Source of the DNA: Deltaproteobacteria bacterium
GTDB taxonomy: Bacteria; Desulfobacterota; Desulfuromonadia; Geobacterales; Pseudopelobacteraceae
Assembly: GCA_016219145.1 (NCBI GenBank)
Contig: JACRCG010000107.1
Location: 1-19,681, forward strand
Direction: 5' to 3'
DNA: 19,681 nucleotides
Part shown: positions 7,621 to 15,792 of the stretch, one piece after another
Position numbering within the stretch: the first letter of the stretch is position 1
How the letters are laid out: each line of letters starts with the position of its first letter
The notes under the pieces: generated by a model
The model's database searches: none
What the model saw: only the letters and a program-made list of their open reading frames with translations
What the model was told of the DNA's origin: nothing
Made by a program: the position numbers and the translations under genes

Positions 7621-8793
7621 ATGAAACCATACCCTACTCTAAACTTTGATCTGGGTGAAACAGCCGATTTACTTAGGGAAACCGTCAAGGATTTCGCTGC
7701 GGCCGAGATTGCGCCCCGCGCTGCTGATATTGACCGCGACAATCATTTCCCCATGGATCTTTGGCGCAAAATGGGGGATCTGGGGCTGCATGGTGTTACC
7801 GTTTCGGAAGAATATGGCGGCGCCGGCATGACTTATCTGGAACACGTAGTCGCAATGGAAGAGATCAGCCGCGCCTCGGCTGCTGTAGGTCTTGCATATG
7901 GAGCTCACTCAAACCTGTGTATAAACCAGATTCACCGTAATGCCAGCGAGGAGCAAAAACGTCGTTATCTTCCCAGGCTTATCAGTGGAGAACATGTGGG
8001 CGCCCTGGCCATGAGTGAGGCGGGAGCCGGATCGGATGTTGTCAGCATGCGTCTCAGGGCTGATCGAAAGGGAGATCATTTCATTCTTAACGGAACCAAG
8101 ATGTGGATAACCAATGGTCCTCACGCAGATACGCTGCAGGTATATGCCAAAACCGATATAAACGCGGGATCCAAGGGGATCACTGCTTTTATTATTGAAA
8201 AAGGCTTTAAGGGTTTCTCCACGGCCCAGAAACTGGATAAACTTGGCATGCGCGGCTCTGATACCTGTGAGCTGGTTTTTGAAGAGTGTGAAGTGCCTGC
8301 AGAAAATGTAGTGGGAAGTGTGGGAGAGGGGGTCAAGATTCTGATGAGCGGTCTTGATTACGAGAGGGCCGTGCTGGCAGCCGGTCCACTCGGCATAATG
8401 CGGGCCTGCCTTGATGTTGTAATTCCTTACATTCATGAACGCAGACAATTCGGCAGAGCCATCGGTGAATTCCAGCTTATGCAGGGCAAGATCGCCGACA
8501 TGTACAGTACCATGAATGCCTGCCGGGCCTATGTGTATGCCGTGGCTCACGCCTGCAGCGGCAAGAATGCCATCCGCAAGGACGCTGCCGGGGCGATTCT
8601 GTATGCAGCCGAAAAAGCCACCTGGATGGCACTGGAGGCGATCCAGATTCTGGGCGGTAATGGATATATCAACGAATTTCCCGCCGGGCGGCTGCTGCGT
8701 GACGCCAAGCTTTACGAGATTGGCGCCGGCACCAGCGAGATTCGCCGCATGCTGATCGGTCGTGAACTCTTCAGTGAAACGGCTGCTGCGTGA
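7621..8793 (+). CDS. liuA: Isovaleryl-CoA dehydrogenase
   Basis: Flavoenzyme oxidising isovaleryl-CoA to 3-methylcrotonyl-CoA, the first committed step after leucine oxidative decarboxylation. Acyl-CoA dehydrogenase signatures are present: MSEAGAGSD at about 131-139, MWITNG near 161-166, and a C-terminal IGAGTSEIRR. The catalytic base distinguishes this enzyme from its relatives. The Glu lies in the helix motif LDYER (Glu248), as in isovaleryl-CoA dehydrogenases. The usual Glu of the YEGT position is Gly (IGAGTSEI, about 367-374). Its 390 residues are normal. It is the first gene of the plus-strand operon, and its stop overlaps the next start by four bases. Electrons presumably pass to an electron-transfer flavoprotein encoded elsewhere. 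Confidence 0.95.
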   Translation: MKPYPTLNFDLGETADLLRETVKDFAAAEIAPRAADIDRDNHFPMDLWRKMGDLGLHGVTVSEEYGGAGMTYLEHVVAMEEISRASAAVGLAYGAHSNLCINQIHRNASEEQKRRYLPRLISGEHVGALAMSEAGAGSDVVSMRLRADRKGDHFILNGTKMWITNGPHADTLQVYAKTDINAGSKGITAFIIEKGFKGFSTAQKLDKLGMRGSDTCELVFEECEVPAENVVGSVGEGVKILMSGLDYERAVLAAGPLGIMRACLDVVIPYIHERRQFGRAIGEFQLMQGKIADMYSTMNACRAYVYAVAHACSGKNAIRKDAAGAILYAAEKATWMALEAIQILGGNGYINEFPAGRLLRDAKLYEIGAGTSEIRRMLIGRELFSETAAA

Positions 8794-9587
8794 CAACTGC
8801 CATAAATACCTTATCTGTCATCGCCGGTGGGCACAGGCTGCGGGTGCGAACCATTATTCCGGACGGAATGAGTCTGTCCGGATCTTCGGTGCTGGTTTTT
8901 CTTCACGAAGGTCTCGGCTGTATTGAAATCTGGAGAAATTTCCCAGAAATGCTGTCAAATGCGGTTGGACTTCCGGCCCTGATATATGACCGTTATGGCT
9001 CGGGCGGTTCCGAGCCGCTTGACGGGGGGAGAGTCGGGAACCCTTTCCGCTGGGAAGCGGAAGTTGCCCTCCCGGAGCTGCTGGCGGCGTGCGGCGTTGT
9101 AAAACCGATACTGATAGGACATAGTGATGGCGGCAGTATAGCCTTGCACTATGCGGCCTGTTATCCGGACAAACCGCTTGGTGTGATAGCCGAAGCTGCA
9201 CACGTGTTTGCTGAAGAATTGACTCTCGGCAGCATCCGCAAGGCTGTACAGGCTTTTGAAAGCGGAGGGCTGCGTGAGAAACTGGCCAGATATCATGGCG
9301 CACAGACCGGGAGCATGTTCAAAGGTTGGGCCGACATCTGGCTTTTGCCTGAGCACCGGGACTGGAATATGGAAGACGTGCTTCAAGCCATCATCTGCCC
9401 GATACAGATTGTTCAGGGGGCAGATGATGAGTACGGAACCCTGGCGCAGGTTGATGCGATCGCCAGTGGTGTTTCCGGGAAAACCGAGACACTGATTATT
9501 ACCGACTGCGCCCACTCGCCGCATCTGCAGGCACAGGCTGCGACGCTGGAGGGGATGTCGGCATTTATAAAGTCTCTGCCGCAGTAA
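8790..9587 (+). CDS. Alpha/beta-hydrolase in the liu operon
   Basis: A 265-residue alpha/beta-hydrolase with a complete apparent triad: nucleophile Ser112 in GHSDGG, acid Asp212 or Asp213 in GADDEYG, and His242 in CAHSPH. The oxyanion region LHEGLGC is near residues 38-44 and DRYGSGGS at 67-74. There is no signal peptide, so it is cytoplasmic. The GTG start overlaps the dehydrogenase TGA (GTGA), with no clear ribosome site, so translational coupling is likely. Leucine degradation needs no hydrolase. A thioesterase or esterase that relieves acyl-CoA build-up, or one that feeds an ester substrate into the pathway, would fit, but the reaction is unknown. Confidence 0.85.
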   Translation: MTTAINTLSVIAGGHRLRVRTIIPDGMSLSGSSVLVFLHEGLGCIEIWRNFPEMLSNAVGLPALIYDRYGSGGSEPLDGGRVGNPFRWEAEVALPELLAACGVVKPILIGHSDGGSIALHYAACYPDKPLGVIAEAAHVFAEELTLGSIRKAVQAFESGGLREKLARYHGAQTGSMFKGWADIWLLPEHRDWNMEDVLQAIICPIQIVQGADDEYGTLAQVDAIASGVSGKTETLIITDCAHSPHLQAQAATLEGMSAFIKSLPQ

Positions 9588-9627
9588 ATCCAGGCCTGAC
9601 AAACAAACAAAGGAGTATAGATACAAT

Positions 9628-11235
9628 ATGTCCACTCTGAAAACTGCTCTTAACGTAAATTCCAAAGAATTTCGTACAAATGCGGAATCAATGGCTGCGA
9701 TTGTGGCCGATCTGAGGGAGAAAGCGGCCGAAATAAGGCTTGGCGGTGATGCCAGGCTGCGCGCCAAACATCTTGAAAGGGGCAAGCTCCTTCCACGCGA
9801 GCGTGTCAGGCAACTGCTGGATGTCGGTTCTCCATTTCTCGAACTGTCTCAATTCGCCGCTTACAAGGTTTACGGCGAAGATGTGCCGGCAGCCGGGATT
9901 ATCACCGGCGTTGGGCGGATCATGGGGCAGGAGTGTATGATCTTCGCAAACGACGCTACGGTCAAGGGGGGAACCTACTACCCGCTGACTGTGAAAAAAC
10001 ATCTGCGGGCTCAGGAGATTGCTGAGGCCTGCCATCTTCCCTGCATTTATCTTGTTGATTCCGGTGGGGTCTTCCTGCCGCGCCAGGAAGAAGTTTTCCC
10101 TGACAGAGATCACTTTGGCAGAATCTTCTACAACCAGGCCAGGATGTCAGGCAAGGGTATTCCTCAGATTGCGGCCGTAATGGGCTCCTGTACTGCCGGG
10201 GGGGCCTACATGCCTGCCATGTCGGATGAAAGCATCATTGTCCGTCGTCAGGGAACAATTTTTCTGGCCGGTCCGCCACTTGTCAAGGCTGCCATAGGCG
10301 AGGTGGTCAGCGCCGAAGATCTGGGCGGCGCCGAAGTCCACTGCCGCACCTCCGGTGTCACCGATCACTACGCCACTAATGACGGCCACGCCCTGGCAAT
10401 TGCCAGAAGGATCGTAGGCAATCTCAACCGGCAAAAGAAGCTGCCGCTGGTTGTCAGGGAACCGGTTGAGCCGCTGTATGATCCTTCCGAAATACATGGC
10501 GTAATCACGACCGATAGTCGCAAGCCCTATGACGTGCATGAGGTAATAGCCAGAATCGTAGACGGATCCGAGTTTGACGAATTCAAGCAGCTTTACGGCA
10601 CGACTCTGGTGTGCGGATTTGCCCATATCTGGGGCTATCCGGTTGGTATCGTGGCCAACAACGGAATACTGTTCTCCGAATCGGCTCTCAAGGGAGCGCA
10701 CTTCATAGAACTGTGCAGCCAGCGCGGCATTCCGCTTATATTCCTCCAGAATGTCACCGGCTTCATGGTCGGCAGCAAGTACGAGGCCGGTGGGATTGCC
10801 AAGGATGGCGCCAAGATGGTGACTGCTGTTTCATGCGCAAATGTGCCGAAGTTTACGGTTATCACCGGCGGCAGTTACGGAGCCGGCAACTACGGTATGT
10901 GCGGCCGGGCTTTCAGCCCCAGATTCCTCTGGATCTGGCCCAATGCTCGGGTATCGGTCATGGGGGGTGAACAGGCTGCCAGCGTTCTGGCTACTGTAAA
11001 GCGGGACAGTATGGAGGCCCGGGGAGAAACCTGGAGCGCCGAGGACGAGGAGATTTTCAGAAAACCGGTGCGAGACATGTATGAACACCAGGGGCATCCC
11101 TACTATGCCAGCGCACGGCTCTGGGATGACGGCATTATTGATCCTGCTGATACCCGCATGGTGCTTGGGCTTGGGATTTCTGCAACAATGAACGCTCCGG
11201 CCGAAGCAACAAAATTTGGAATTTTCAGGATGTAG
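9628..11235 (+). CDS. liuB: 3-methylcrotonyl-CoA carboxylase, carboxyltransferase (beta) subunit
   Basis: Transfers the carboxyl group from biotin to the gamma carbon of 3-methylcrotonyl-CoA, giving 3-methylglutaconyl-CoA. The crotonase-like carboxyltransferase halves are seen with YLVDSGGVFLP, GSCTAGGAYMPAMSDE, SAEDLGGAEVH in the N half, and GILFSESALKGAHFI, GGSYGAGNYGMCGRAF and VMGGEQAA in the C half. The 535-residue length matches known MccB/LiuB. Geranyl-CoA carboxylase beta is similar, but the company of isovaleryl-CoA dehydrogenase and HMG-CoA lyase favours methylcrotonyl-CoA. AAGGAG lies 12 bases before the ATG, slightly far. Its partner alpha subunit is encoded two genes downstream, not adjacent. 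Confidence 0.93.
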   Translation: MSTLKTALNVNSKEFRTNAESMAAIVADLREKAAEIRLGGDARLRAKHLERGKLLPRERVRQLLDVGSPFLELSQFAAYKVYGEDVPAAGIITGVGRIMGQECMIFANDATVKGGTYYPLTVKKHLRAQEIAEACHLPCIYLVDSGGVFLPRQEEVFPDRDHFGRIFYNQARMSGKGIPQIAAVMGSCTAGGAYMPAMSDESIIVRRQGTIFLAGPPLVKAAIGEVVSAEDLGGAEVHCRTSGVTDHYATNDGHALAIARRIVGNLNRQKKLPLVVREPVEPLYDPSEIHGVITTDSRKPYDVHEVIARIVDGSEFDEFKQLYGTTLVCGFAHIWGYPVGIVANNGILFSESALKGAHFIELCSQRGIPLIFLQNVTGFMVGSKYEAGGIAKDGAKMVTAVSCANVPKFTVITGGSYGAGNYGMCGRAFSPRFLWIWPNARVSVMGGEQAASVLATVKRDSMEARGETWSAEDEEIFRKPVRDMYEHQGHPYYASARLWDDGIIDPADTRMVLGLGISATMNAPAEATKFGIFRM

Positions 11236-11244
11236 AACTAATCG

Positions 11245-11289
11245 GATCAGTCCGATCGGTCGGATCAGTCAGATCAGTCAGATCGGTCA
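11245..11289. repeat. Five tandem 9-bp repeats, GATCRGTCN
   Basis: Consecutive units are GATCAGTCC, GATCGGTCG, GATCAGTCA, GATCAGTCA and GATCGGTCA, in the 76-base gap between the carboxylase beta and hydratase genes. The unit length is a multiple of three, so an open frame runs through it, but that frame would need a TTG start inside the upstream gene and gives a low-complexity RIS/QIG peptide. I take it as non-coding. Similar GATC-rich short tandem arrays occur, as I recall, between genes of Geobacter species. Confidence 0.85.
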
Positions 11290-11311
11290 GAATAATAACA
11301 GGATGGACTCC

Positions 11312-12106
11312 ATGAACGAAACTGCTGTTCTTGTAAATATTGATGATTCCGGCCGGGCAACCCTCACCATGAATCGCCCTGAGCTGCACAATGCCTTTAA
11401 CGAGGCTCTGGTAGCGGGGTTGACCCTGGCGCTGCGCCGGCTTGACGCTGACCCGGCTGTTCGCCTTGTGATTCTTGCCGCCAATGGCAAGAGTTTTTCC
11501 GCCGGCGCCGACTTGAACGACATGCGCCGTATGTCCGACAATACCCGTGAACAGAACCTGGCGGACGCCACCGGCATAGCGGAGTTGATGCGGACCCTCA
11601 ATACAATCAGCAAGCCCACCATAGCGCTGGTTCAGGGCGCGGCCTACGGCGGCGGCGTCGGCCTGACCTCCTGCTGCGATATAGCCATTGCTACGGCGCG
11701 GGCGACCTTCTGTGTCTCCGAAGTCAAACTGGGGCTGATTCCGGCGGTTATCTCGCCTTATGTGTTGGCCGCTATCGGTTCCCGCGCAGCCAGGCGATAT
11801 TTTCAGACCGCCGAAGTCATATCAGCCGTAGAGGCGCACCGGATCGGGCTTGTTCACGAGATTGTTTCCGATGAGCAGGAACTGGCTGCTGTTGCCGACC
11901 GCGTGGCAGCCCAGCTCCTCAAAAACGGTCCGAGCGCCATGGCAGCCGCTAAAAAACTGATTACAACGGTTTCCGGACGGGTTGTGGATGACATTCTGGT
12001 GGCGGAAACTTCCGCCCTGATGGCCGACCGCCGCGCCTCCGCTGAATGCCGCGAAGGGCTCTCCGCCTTTCTGGAGAAACGTTCGCCGGCCTGGATGAAA
12101 GGTTGA
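11312..12106 (+). CDS. liuC: Methylglutaconyl-CoA hydratase (enoyl-CoA hydratase family)
   Basis: Hydrates 3-methylglutaconyl-CoA to HMG-CoA. It is a crotonase-fold protein with oxyanion-hole segments SFSAGADL and GAAYGGGVGL, followed by CDIAIATARATFCVSEVKLGLIP. The second catalytic Glu is present in SEV. The first (GGGxE in rat crotonase) is replaced by Gly in GGGVGL, which I recall as normal for bacterial LiuC. The start is chosen at 11312 (MNETAVLV), with AGGA eight bases upstream. The ATG at 11303 is in frame but has its purine run too close. That gives 264 residues. The end lies two bases before the next ATG. Confidence 0.9.
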   Translation: MNETAVLVNIDDSGRATLTMNRPELHNAFNEALVAGLTLALRRLDADPAVRLVILAANGKSFSAGADLNDMRRMSDNTREQNLADATGIAELMRTLNTISKPTIALVQGAAYGGGVGLTSCCDIAIATARATFCVSEVKLGLIPAVISPYVLAAIGSRAARRYFQTAEVISAVEAHRIGLVHEIVSDEQELAAVADRVAAQLLKNGPSAMAAAKKLITTVSGRVVDDILVAETSALMADRRASAECREGLSAFLEKRSPAWMKG

Positions 12107-12108
12107 AA

Positions 12109-12552
12109 ATGGCCAGCCGCTATTGGGACGATCTCAGTGAGGGCGAACGGCTTGACTGTCGGCCGGTCAGTTTCACCCTTCACGAAATAATCGAGTTTGC
12201 AGAGAAATTTGACCCGCAGGTATTTCATGTTGATCAAGAGGCGGCGGCTGCCTCACGTTTCGGAGGGATCATAGCATCTTCCCTGCAGACTTTATCCGCC
12301 TGTACAAGGGTTATTGTGGATGCAATGGGAGAAATGCCAATTCTGAGCGGTCTGCATATCGAACAGGTTCTTCTGCCCAACCCGGTCAGACCTGATGATC
12401 TGCTGGCTGTAGAGGCTTTTTGGACTGATCTCAGGCGTTCAAGCAGCAAGCCGGATCGCGGCATGGCGACAGCCCGCTTCAAGGCCGTTAACCAGAAAGG
12501 CGAGACAGTTATGGAGTCCGGATTCAGGTACATGATCGCCTGCCGGGACTGA
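12109..12552 (+). CDS. MaoC-like hotdog-fold protein
   Basis: A 147-residue single-hotdog protein of the MaoC dehydratase/(R)-hydratase type. The active-site pair is seen as Asp35 and His40 in FDPQVFH, followed by the FGGIIASS turn and a late hydrophobic strand region. The start is set at MASRYW, just after the hydratase stop, with GAAAGG six bases upstream. A longer frame reaching into the hydratase gene has no support. Relatives hydrate trans-2-enoyl-CoA to the (R)-3-hydroxy form. The liu pathway already has its own hydratase, so the role may be a side reaction, a thioesterase-like activity or handling of another branched acid. Co-transcription is likely; function is uncertain. Confidence 0.85.
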   Translation: MASRYWDDLSEGERLDCRPVSFTLHEIIEFAEKFDPQVFHVDQEAAAASRFGGIIASSLQTLSACTRVIVDAMGEMPILSGLHIEQVLLPNPVRPDDLLAVEAFWTDLRRSSSKPDRGMATARFKAVNQKGETVMESGFRYMIACRD

Positions 12553-12579
12553 ATAGCAATAACCTTAAAAACAGTTAGC

Positions 12580-12707
12580 TCTCACAAAGGCACAAAGAAC
12601 ACAAAGGAATCAGAGCCTTTTCGTGACGGAAGCATTAACCTGAAAAGTGACATATCCGCTTTGATAATCACCTGATTTCCTTGGTGAACTTTGCGAGCTT
12701 TGTGAGA
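12580..12707. repeat. 128-bp imperfect inverted repeat of CACAAAG units (MITE-like)
   Basis: The outer ends TCTCACAAAG (12580-12589) and CTTTGTGAGA (12698-12707) are exact inverted copies. The arms continue with mismatches over about 34 bases each, to 12613 and from 12672, so that left TCTCACAAAGGCACAAAG mirrors the right arm. The left arm itself is a threefold direct repeat of CACAAAG. No protein is encoded. It fills most of the 201-base gap between the MaoC-like gene and the carboxylase alpha gene. It resembles interspersed elements I recall from Geobacter-type genomes. It has no U-run, so it is not a standard terminator, though it could fold in RNA. Confidence 0.8.
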
Positions 12708-12753
12708 TAAACGCCGTTTTCGGAATAATATATCAACGTTAAGGATACAAAAC

Positions 12754-14769
12754 ATGTTCGATAAAATACTGATTGCCAACCGTGGCGAGATTGCCTGCCG
12801 TGTCATCCGTACCGCCAGGCGCATGGGCATTCGCACCGTTTCCGTGTATTCCGATGCCGATGCCGAAGCTCAGCATGTAAAACTGGCTGATGAGGCCTAC
12901 CATATTGGACCTCCCGCAGCCCGCGAAAGCTATCTGCTGGCTGATGTCATTCTTGATGTGGCACTCAAGAGCGGTGCGGGCGCGGTTCATCCCGGATACG
13001 GTTTTCTCTCCGAAAATGCCGGATTTGCCGAAGCGTGCGCCAAAGCCGGCATAGTCTTCATCGGCCCCCCCTGCGAGGCGATTCGCGCCATGGGCTCGAA
13101 GAGCGCCGCCAAACAGATCATGGAGGCAGCCTGTGTGCCGCTGGTGCCGGGCTACCACGGTCAAAATCAGGATCCGGCTTTTCTGCGGGTCGAGGCGGAC
13201 CGGATCGGCTATCCTTTGCTGATCAAGGCCAGTGCCGGCGGCGGCGGCAAAGGGATGCGCGTCGTCTGGAAAGGCTCCGATTTTGAAGAGGCCCTGTCGG
13301 GTGCAAAGCGTGAAGCCATGGCTGGTTTTGGCGACGACCACGTTCTTATGGAGAAGTATCTCACCCGCCCCAGGCATATCGAAATCCAGGTTTTTGCAGA
13401 CAGCCAGGGCAACGCCCTGCATCTGTTCGAGCGGGACTGTTCCATCCAGCGCCGTCATCAAAAAGTTATCGAGGAGGCTCCGGCATCCGGTATGACGACC
13501 GAGCTTCGTGCGCAGATGGGCAAAGCGGCTGTTGCGGCGGCCAGGGCTATCAATTATGAGGGGGCCGGAACGGTTGAATTTCTGCTTGATGAGGATGGTT
13601 CGTTCTACTTCATGGAGATGAATACCAGACTTCAGGTTGAGCATCCGGTGACGGAGATGATCACCGGCCTTGATCTGGTTGAGTGGCAGCTGCGTGTGGC
13701 GTCCGGCGAGACGATGCCCTGCACGCAGGAACAACTGGTTATCGGCGGCCATGCCATCGAAGCCCGTATCTATGCCGAGGATCCAAACCGCGAATTTCTG
13801 CCATCCATCGGGAAACTGCGGCATCTGCGCACTCCGGCCGAAAATGCCCATGTTCGCATCGACTCCGGAGTACGGCAGGGGGATGAAGTCAGTATCCATT
13901 ACGACCCCATGATCGCCAAGCTGGTCGTATGGGACAGTGACAGGAGTGCGGCAATCAGAAGGCTGCAACAGGCTCTGGCCGAATTCCAGGTTGTCGGAGT
14001 GACCACCAATACCGTATTTCTTGGAAGTGTGGCGGCCCATCCGGCCTTTATCGCCGGTGAAATCGACACAAGTTTCATAGAACGGCACCGCTCAGCACTA
14101 TTTCCGGAAGTGGCCATCGCCTCCGATCGCATACTGGCGCTGGCCGCACTTGATCTGATGCTGGAGCAATCCGACCTGGCCCTGCAAAGAGCCTCTGCTT
14201 CGGCTGATCCATACTCACCCTGGCATCAATCCAACGGTTGGCGGCTCAATTTTGACAATCACCATGAACTGTACTTTATCGATGGAGAACAAACCACGAC
14301 AGTGGTTGTGCATTATCGCCCCGGCGGATATGTTCTGGATCTGCCGGGAGGAAGCCTGTTTGTCCGTGGGGAGCGGGGAGCGGGAGGGGATATTCTTGCG
14401 GATCTCGGCGGCATGCGGGTCAAGGCCACCGTTGTCCGGCACGGAAATACCATCACCATTCTCGATCAGGGCAAGAGCCATCTTCTCACCAGACATGATC
14501 CCGGCGCCGCCGGAGATGAAGACGAGGCGGCCGCCGGTAGGCTTACCGCGCCGATGCCGGGCAAGGTTGTGGCAATTATGGCCGAGGTGGGAGTCCGGGT
14601 TGGGCGGGGTACGCCGCTCCTGATCATGGAGGCGATGAAGATGGAGCACACCATCAATGCTCCCTGTGACGGCGCCGTGGCCGAATTTCACTTCGAGGTT
14701 GGCGCGGTTGTTAATGAAGGGGCCGAGCTGCTTAACTTTGCGGCTGAGGTCGAAAAAACAGTCGTATGA
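12754..14769 (+). CDS. liuD: 3-methylcrotonyl-CoA carboxylase, biotin-containing (alpha) subunit
   Basis: Carboxylates its own biotin with ATP and bicarbonate and presents it to the beta subunit. The domain order is biotin carboxylase N-lobe (MFDKILIANRGEIACRVIR), ATP-grasp with the glycine-rich loop KASAGGGGKGMR (about 156-167) and MEMNTRLQVEHPVTE, a linker/BT region, then a C-terminal biotin carrier with EAMKMEH. The biotinylated lysine is Lys629. Its 671 residues match MccA/LiuD. AAGGA is eight bases before the ATG. The stop overlaps the next gene by four bases (ATGA). The 201-base repeat-filled gap before it may lower its expression relative to the beta subunit. Confidence 0.95.
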   Translation: MFDKILIANRGEIACRVIRTARRMGIRTVSVYSDADAEAQHVKLADEAYHIGPPAARESYLLADVILDVALKSGAGAVHPGYGFLSENAGFAEACAKAGIVFIGPPCEAIRAMGSKSAAKQIMEAACVPLVPGYHGQNQDPAFLRVEADRIGYPLLIKASAGGGGKGMRVVWKGSDFEEALSGAKREAMAGFGDDHVLMEKYLTRPRHIEIQVFADSQGNALHLFERDCSIQRRHQKVIEEAPASGMTTELRAQMGKAAVAAARAINYEGAGTVEFLLDEDGSFYFMEMNTRLQVEHPVTEMITGLDLVEWQLRVASGETMPCTQEQLVIGGHAIEARIYAEDPNREFLPSIGKLRHLRTPAENAHVRIDSGVRQGDEVSIHYDPMIAKLVVWDSDRSAAIRRLQQALAEFQVVGVTTNTVFLGSVAAHPAFIAGEIDTSFIERHRSALFPEVAIASDRILALAALDLMLEQSDLALQRASASADPYSPWHQSNGWRLNFDNHHELYFIDGEQTTTVVVHYRPGGYVLDLPGGSLFVRGERGAGGDILADLGGMRVKATVVRHGNTITILDQGKSHLLTRHDPGAAGDEDEAAAGRLTAPMPGKVVAIMAEVGVRVGRGTPLLIMEAMKMEHTINAPCDGAVAEFHFEVGAVVNEGAELLNFAAEVEKTVV

Positions 14770-15683
14770 GGTTTCCCAAACGGGTCAAGATTGTAGAGGT
14801 CGGTCCGCGGGATGGCCTGCAAAACGAGCAGGCTATTGTCCCGACCAATGTCAAGATCGAGCTGATCAACCGCTTATCCGCCACCGGACTCAGCGTGATC
14901 GAATCCACAAGTTTTGTCTCTCCCAAATGGGTTCCGCAGATGGCCGACAATGCCCTGGTTATGGCCGGAATAACCCGTCGCCCCGGTGTCAGCTATCCGG
15001 TGCTGGTGCCCGGCATGCAGGGCTTTGAGGCGGCTGTTGCGGCCGGAGTTGAGGAGATAGCTGTTTTCGGGGCTGCATCAGAGGCTTTTTCCCAGCGCAA
15101 CATCAACTGTTCGATAGCCCAGAGTCTGGAACGGTTCGTTCCGGTGATTGAAGCTGCTCGCCAGCGTAACATCAAGGTGCGCGGATATGTTTCCTGCGTG
15201 CTTGGCTGCCCCTACCAGGGTGATGTCGCACCGGAAACCGTGGCTGAGGTAGCACACAGGCTGTTGGAAATGGGCTGTTATGAAATTTCGCTGGGCGATA
15301 CGATCGGATTTGCCACCCCGGCCAAGGCGCAGGCGATGGTCAAGGTGGTCGCCGCACGTGTGCCGCGCTGGAGGCTGGCGGTCCATTTTCACGACACCTA
15401 CGGACAGGCGCTGGCCAACATCCTGGCGGTGCTGGATCTCGGCATTTCCGTAGTAGACAGTTCCGTGGCCGGTCTGGGGGGCTGCCCGTATGCCAAAGGG
15501 GCCGCCGGCAATGTGGCCAGCGAAGATCTGCTCTGCATGTTGAACGGACTGGGCATTGATACGGGAGTCGATCTGACTGAGCTGATCGCCGCCGGGTTGT
15601 ATATTTCAAGCTATCTCGGCCGTCCTTCCGGCTCGAAAGTGGCTCGGGCGTTTGGGGCGGAGATTGCTTTGGAGACAAAATAG
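14766..15683 (+). CDS. liuE: Hydroxymethylglutaryl-CoA lyase
   Basis: Cleaves HMG-CoA to acetyl-CoA and acetoacetate, the last step of the pathway. It is a TIM-barrel DRE-metallolyase with VGPRDGLQNE (Arg15, Asp16, Gln19), metal-binding histidines in VHFHDTYGQ (His207, His209), and the signature GLGGCPYAKGAAGNV with catalytic Cys240. Its 305 residues are typical of bacterial enzymes. The ATG overlaps the carboxylase alpha stop. A GAGGT lies 15 bases upstream, so coupling by termination-reinitiation is likely. It ends the liu operon as seen here, and no clear terminator follows it. Confidence 0.95.
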   Translation: MRFPKRVKIVEVGPRDGLQNEQAIVPTNVKIELINRLSATGLSVIESTSFVSPKWVPQMADNALVMAGITRRPGVSYPVLVPGMQGFEAAVAAGVEEIAVFGAASEAFSQRNINCSIAQSLERFVPVIEAARQRNIKVRGYVSCVLGCPYQGDVAPETVAEVAHRLLEMGCYEISLGDTIGFATPAKAQAMVKVVAARVPRWRLAVHFHDTYGQALANILAVLDLGISVVDSSVAGLGGCPYAKGAAGNVASEDLLCMLNGLGIDTGVDLTELIAAGLYISSYLGRPSGSKVARAFGAEIALETK

Positions 15684-15743
15684 TAGCTGAGAATTCCCCT
15701 TGTAGACAAGTATAAACCATTTGTTTTGTCGTGATTTTCCAAC

Positions 15744-15773
15744 TTGACAAGGTGTATGTTATGCGCATAACAT
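15744..15773 (+). promoter_or_regulatory. Toxin-antitoxin promoter with overlapping 18-bp palindromic operator
   Basis: TTGACA (15744-15749) and TAACAT (15768-15773) are 18 bases apart. The perfect palindrome ATGTTATGCGCATAACAT occupies 15756-15773, covering spacer and -10. The antitoxin ATG is only 20 bases beyond, after AGGAGG (15781-15786). Antitoxins of type II modules commonly repress their own operon from such sites, and this arrangement fits that model. Confidence 0.75.
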
Positions 15774-15792
15774 GACATTCAGGAGGTGCGCC

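Noticed and set aside
7909..8796. 295-codon minus-strand frame opposite the isovaleryl-CoA dehydrogenase gene
   Set aside because: It is antisense to a gene with complete catalytic motifs, and no motif or ribosome site supports it.
11245..11289. CRISPR array
   Set aside because: Units are only 9 bp with no spacers between them, so this is a simple tandem repeat.
11216..11311. N-terminal extension of the hydratase through the 9-bp repeats
   Set aside because: It needs a TTG start inside the end of the carboxylase beta gene and gives a repetitive peptide not expected in crotonases. The ATG at 11312 has a better ribosome site.
12739..14088. 449-codon open frame on the minus strand opposite the carboxylase alpha gene
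   Set aside because: It lies fully antisense to a well-supported biotin carboxylase frame and its product shows no family features. Long antisense frames arise from codon bias.
15699..15712. CTTGTAGACAAG as a terminator after the HMG-CoA lyase gene
   Set aside because: The 5-bp arms leave only a two-base loop and no U-run follows, so it would not form a working terminator.
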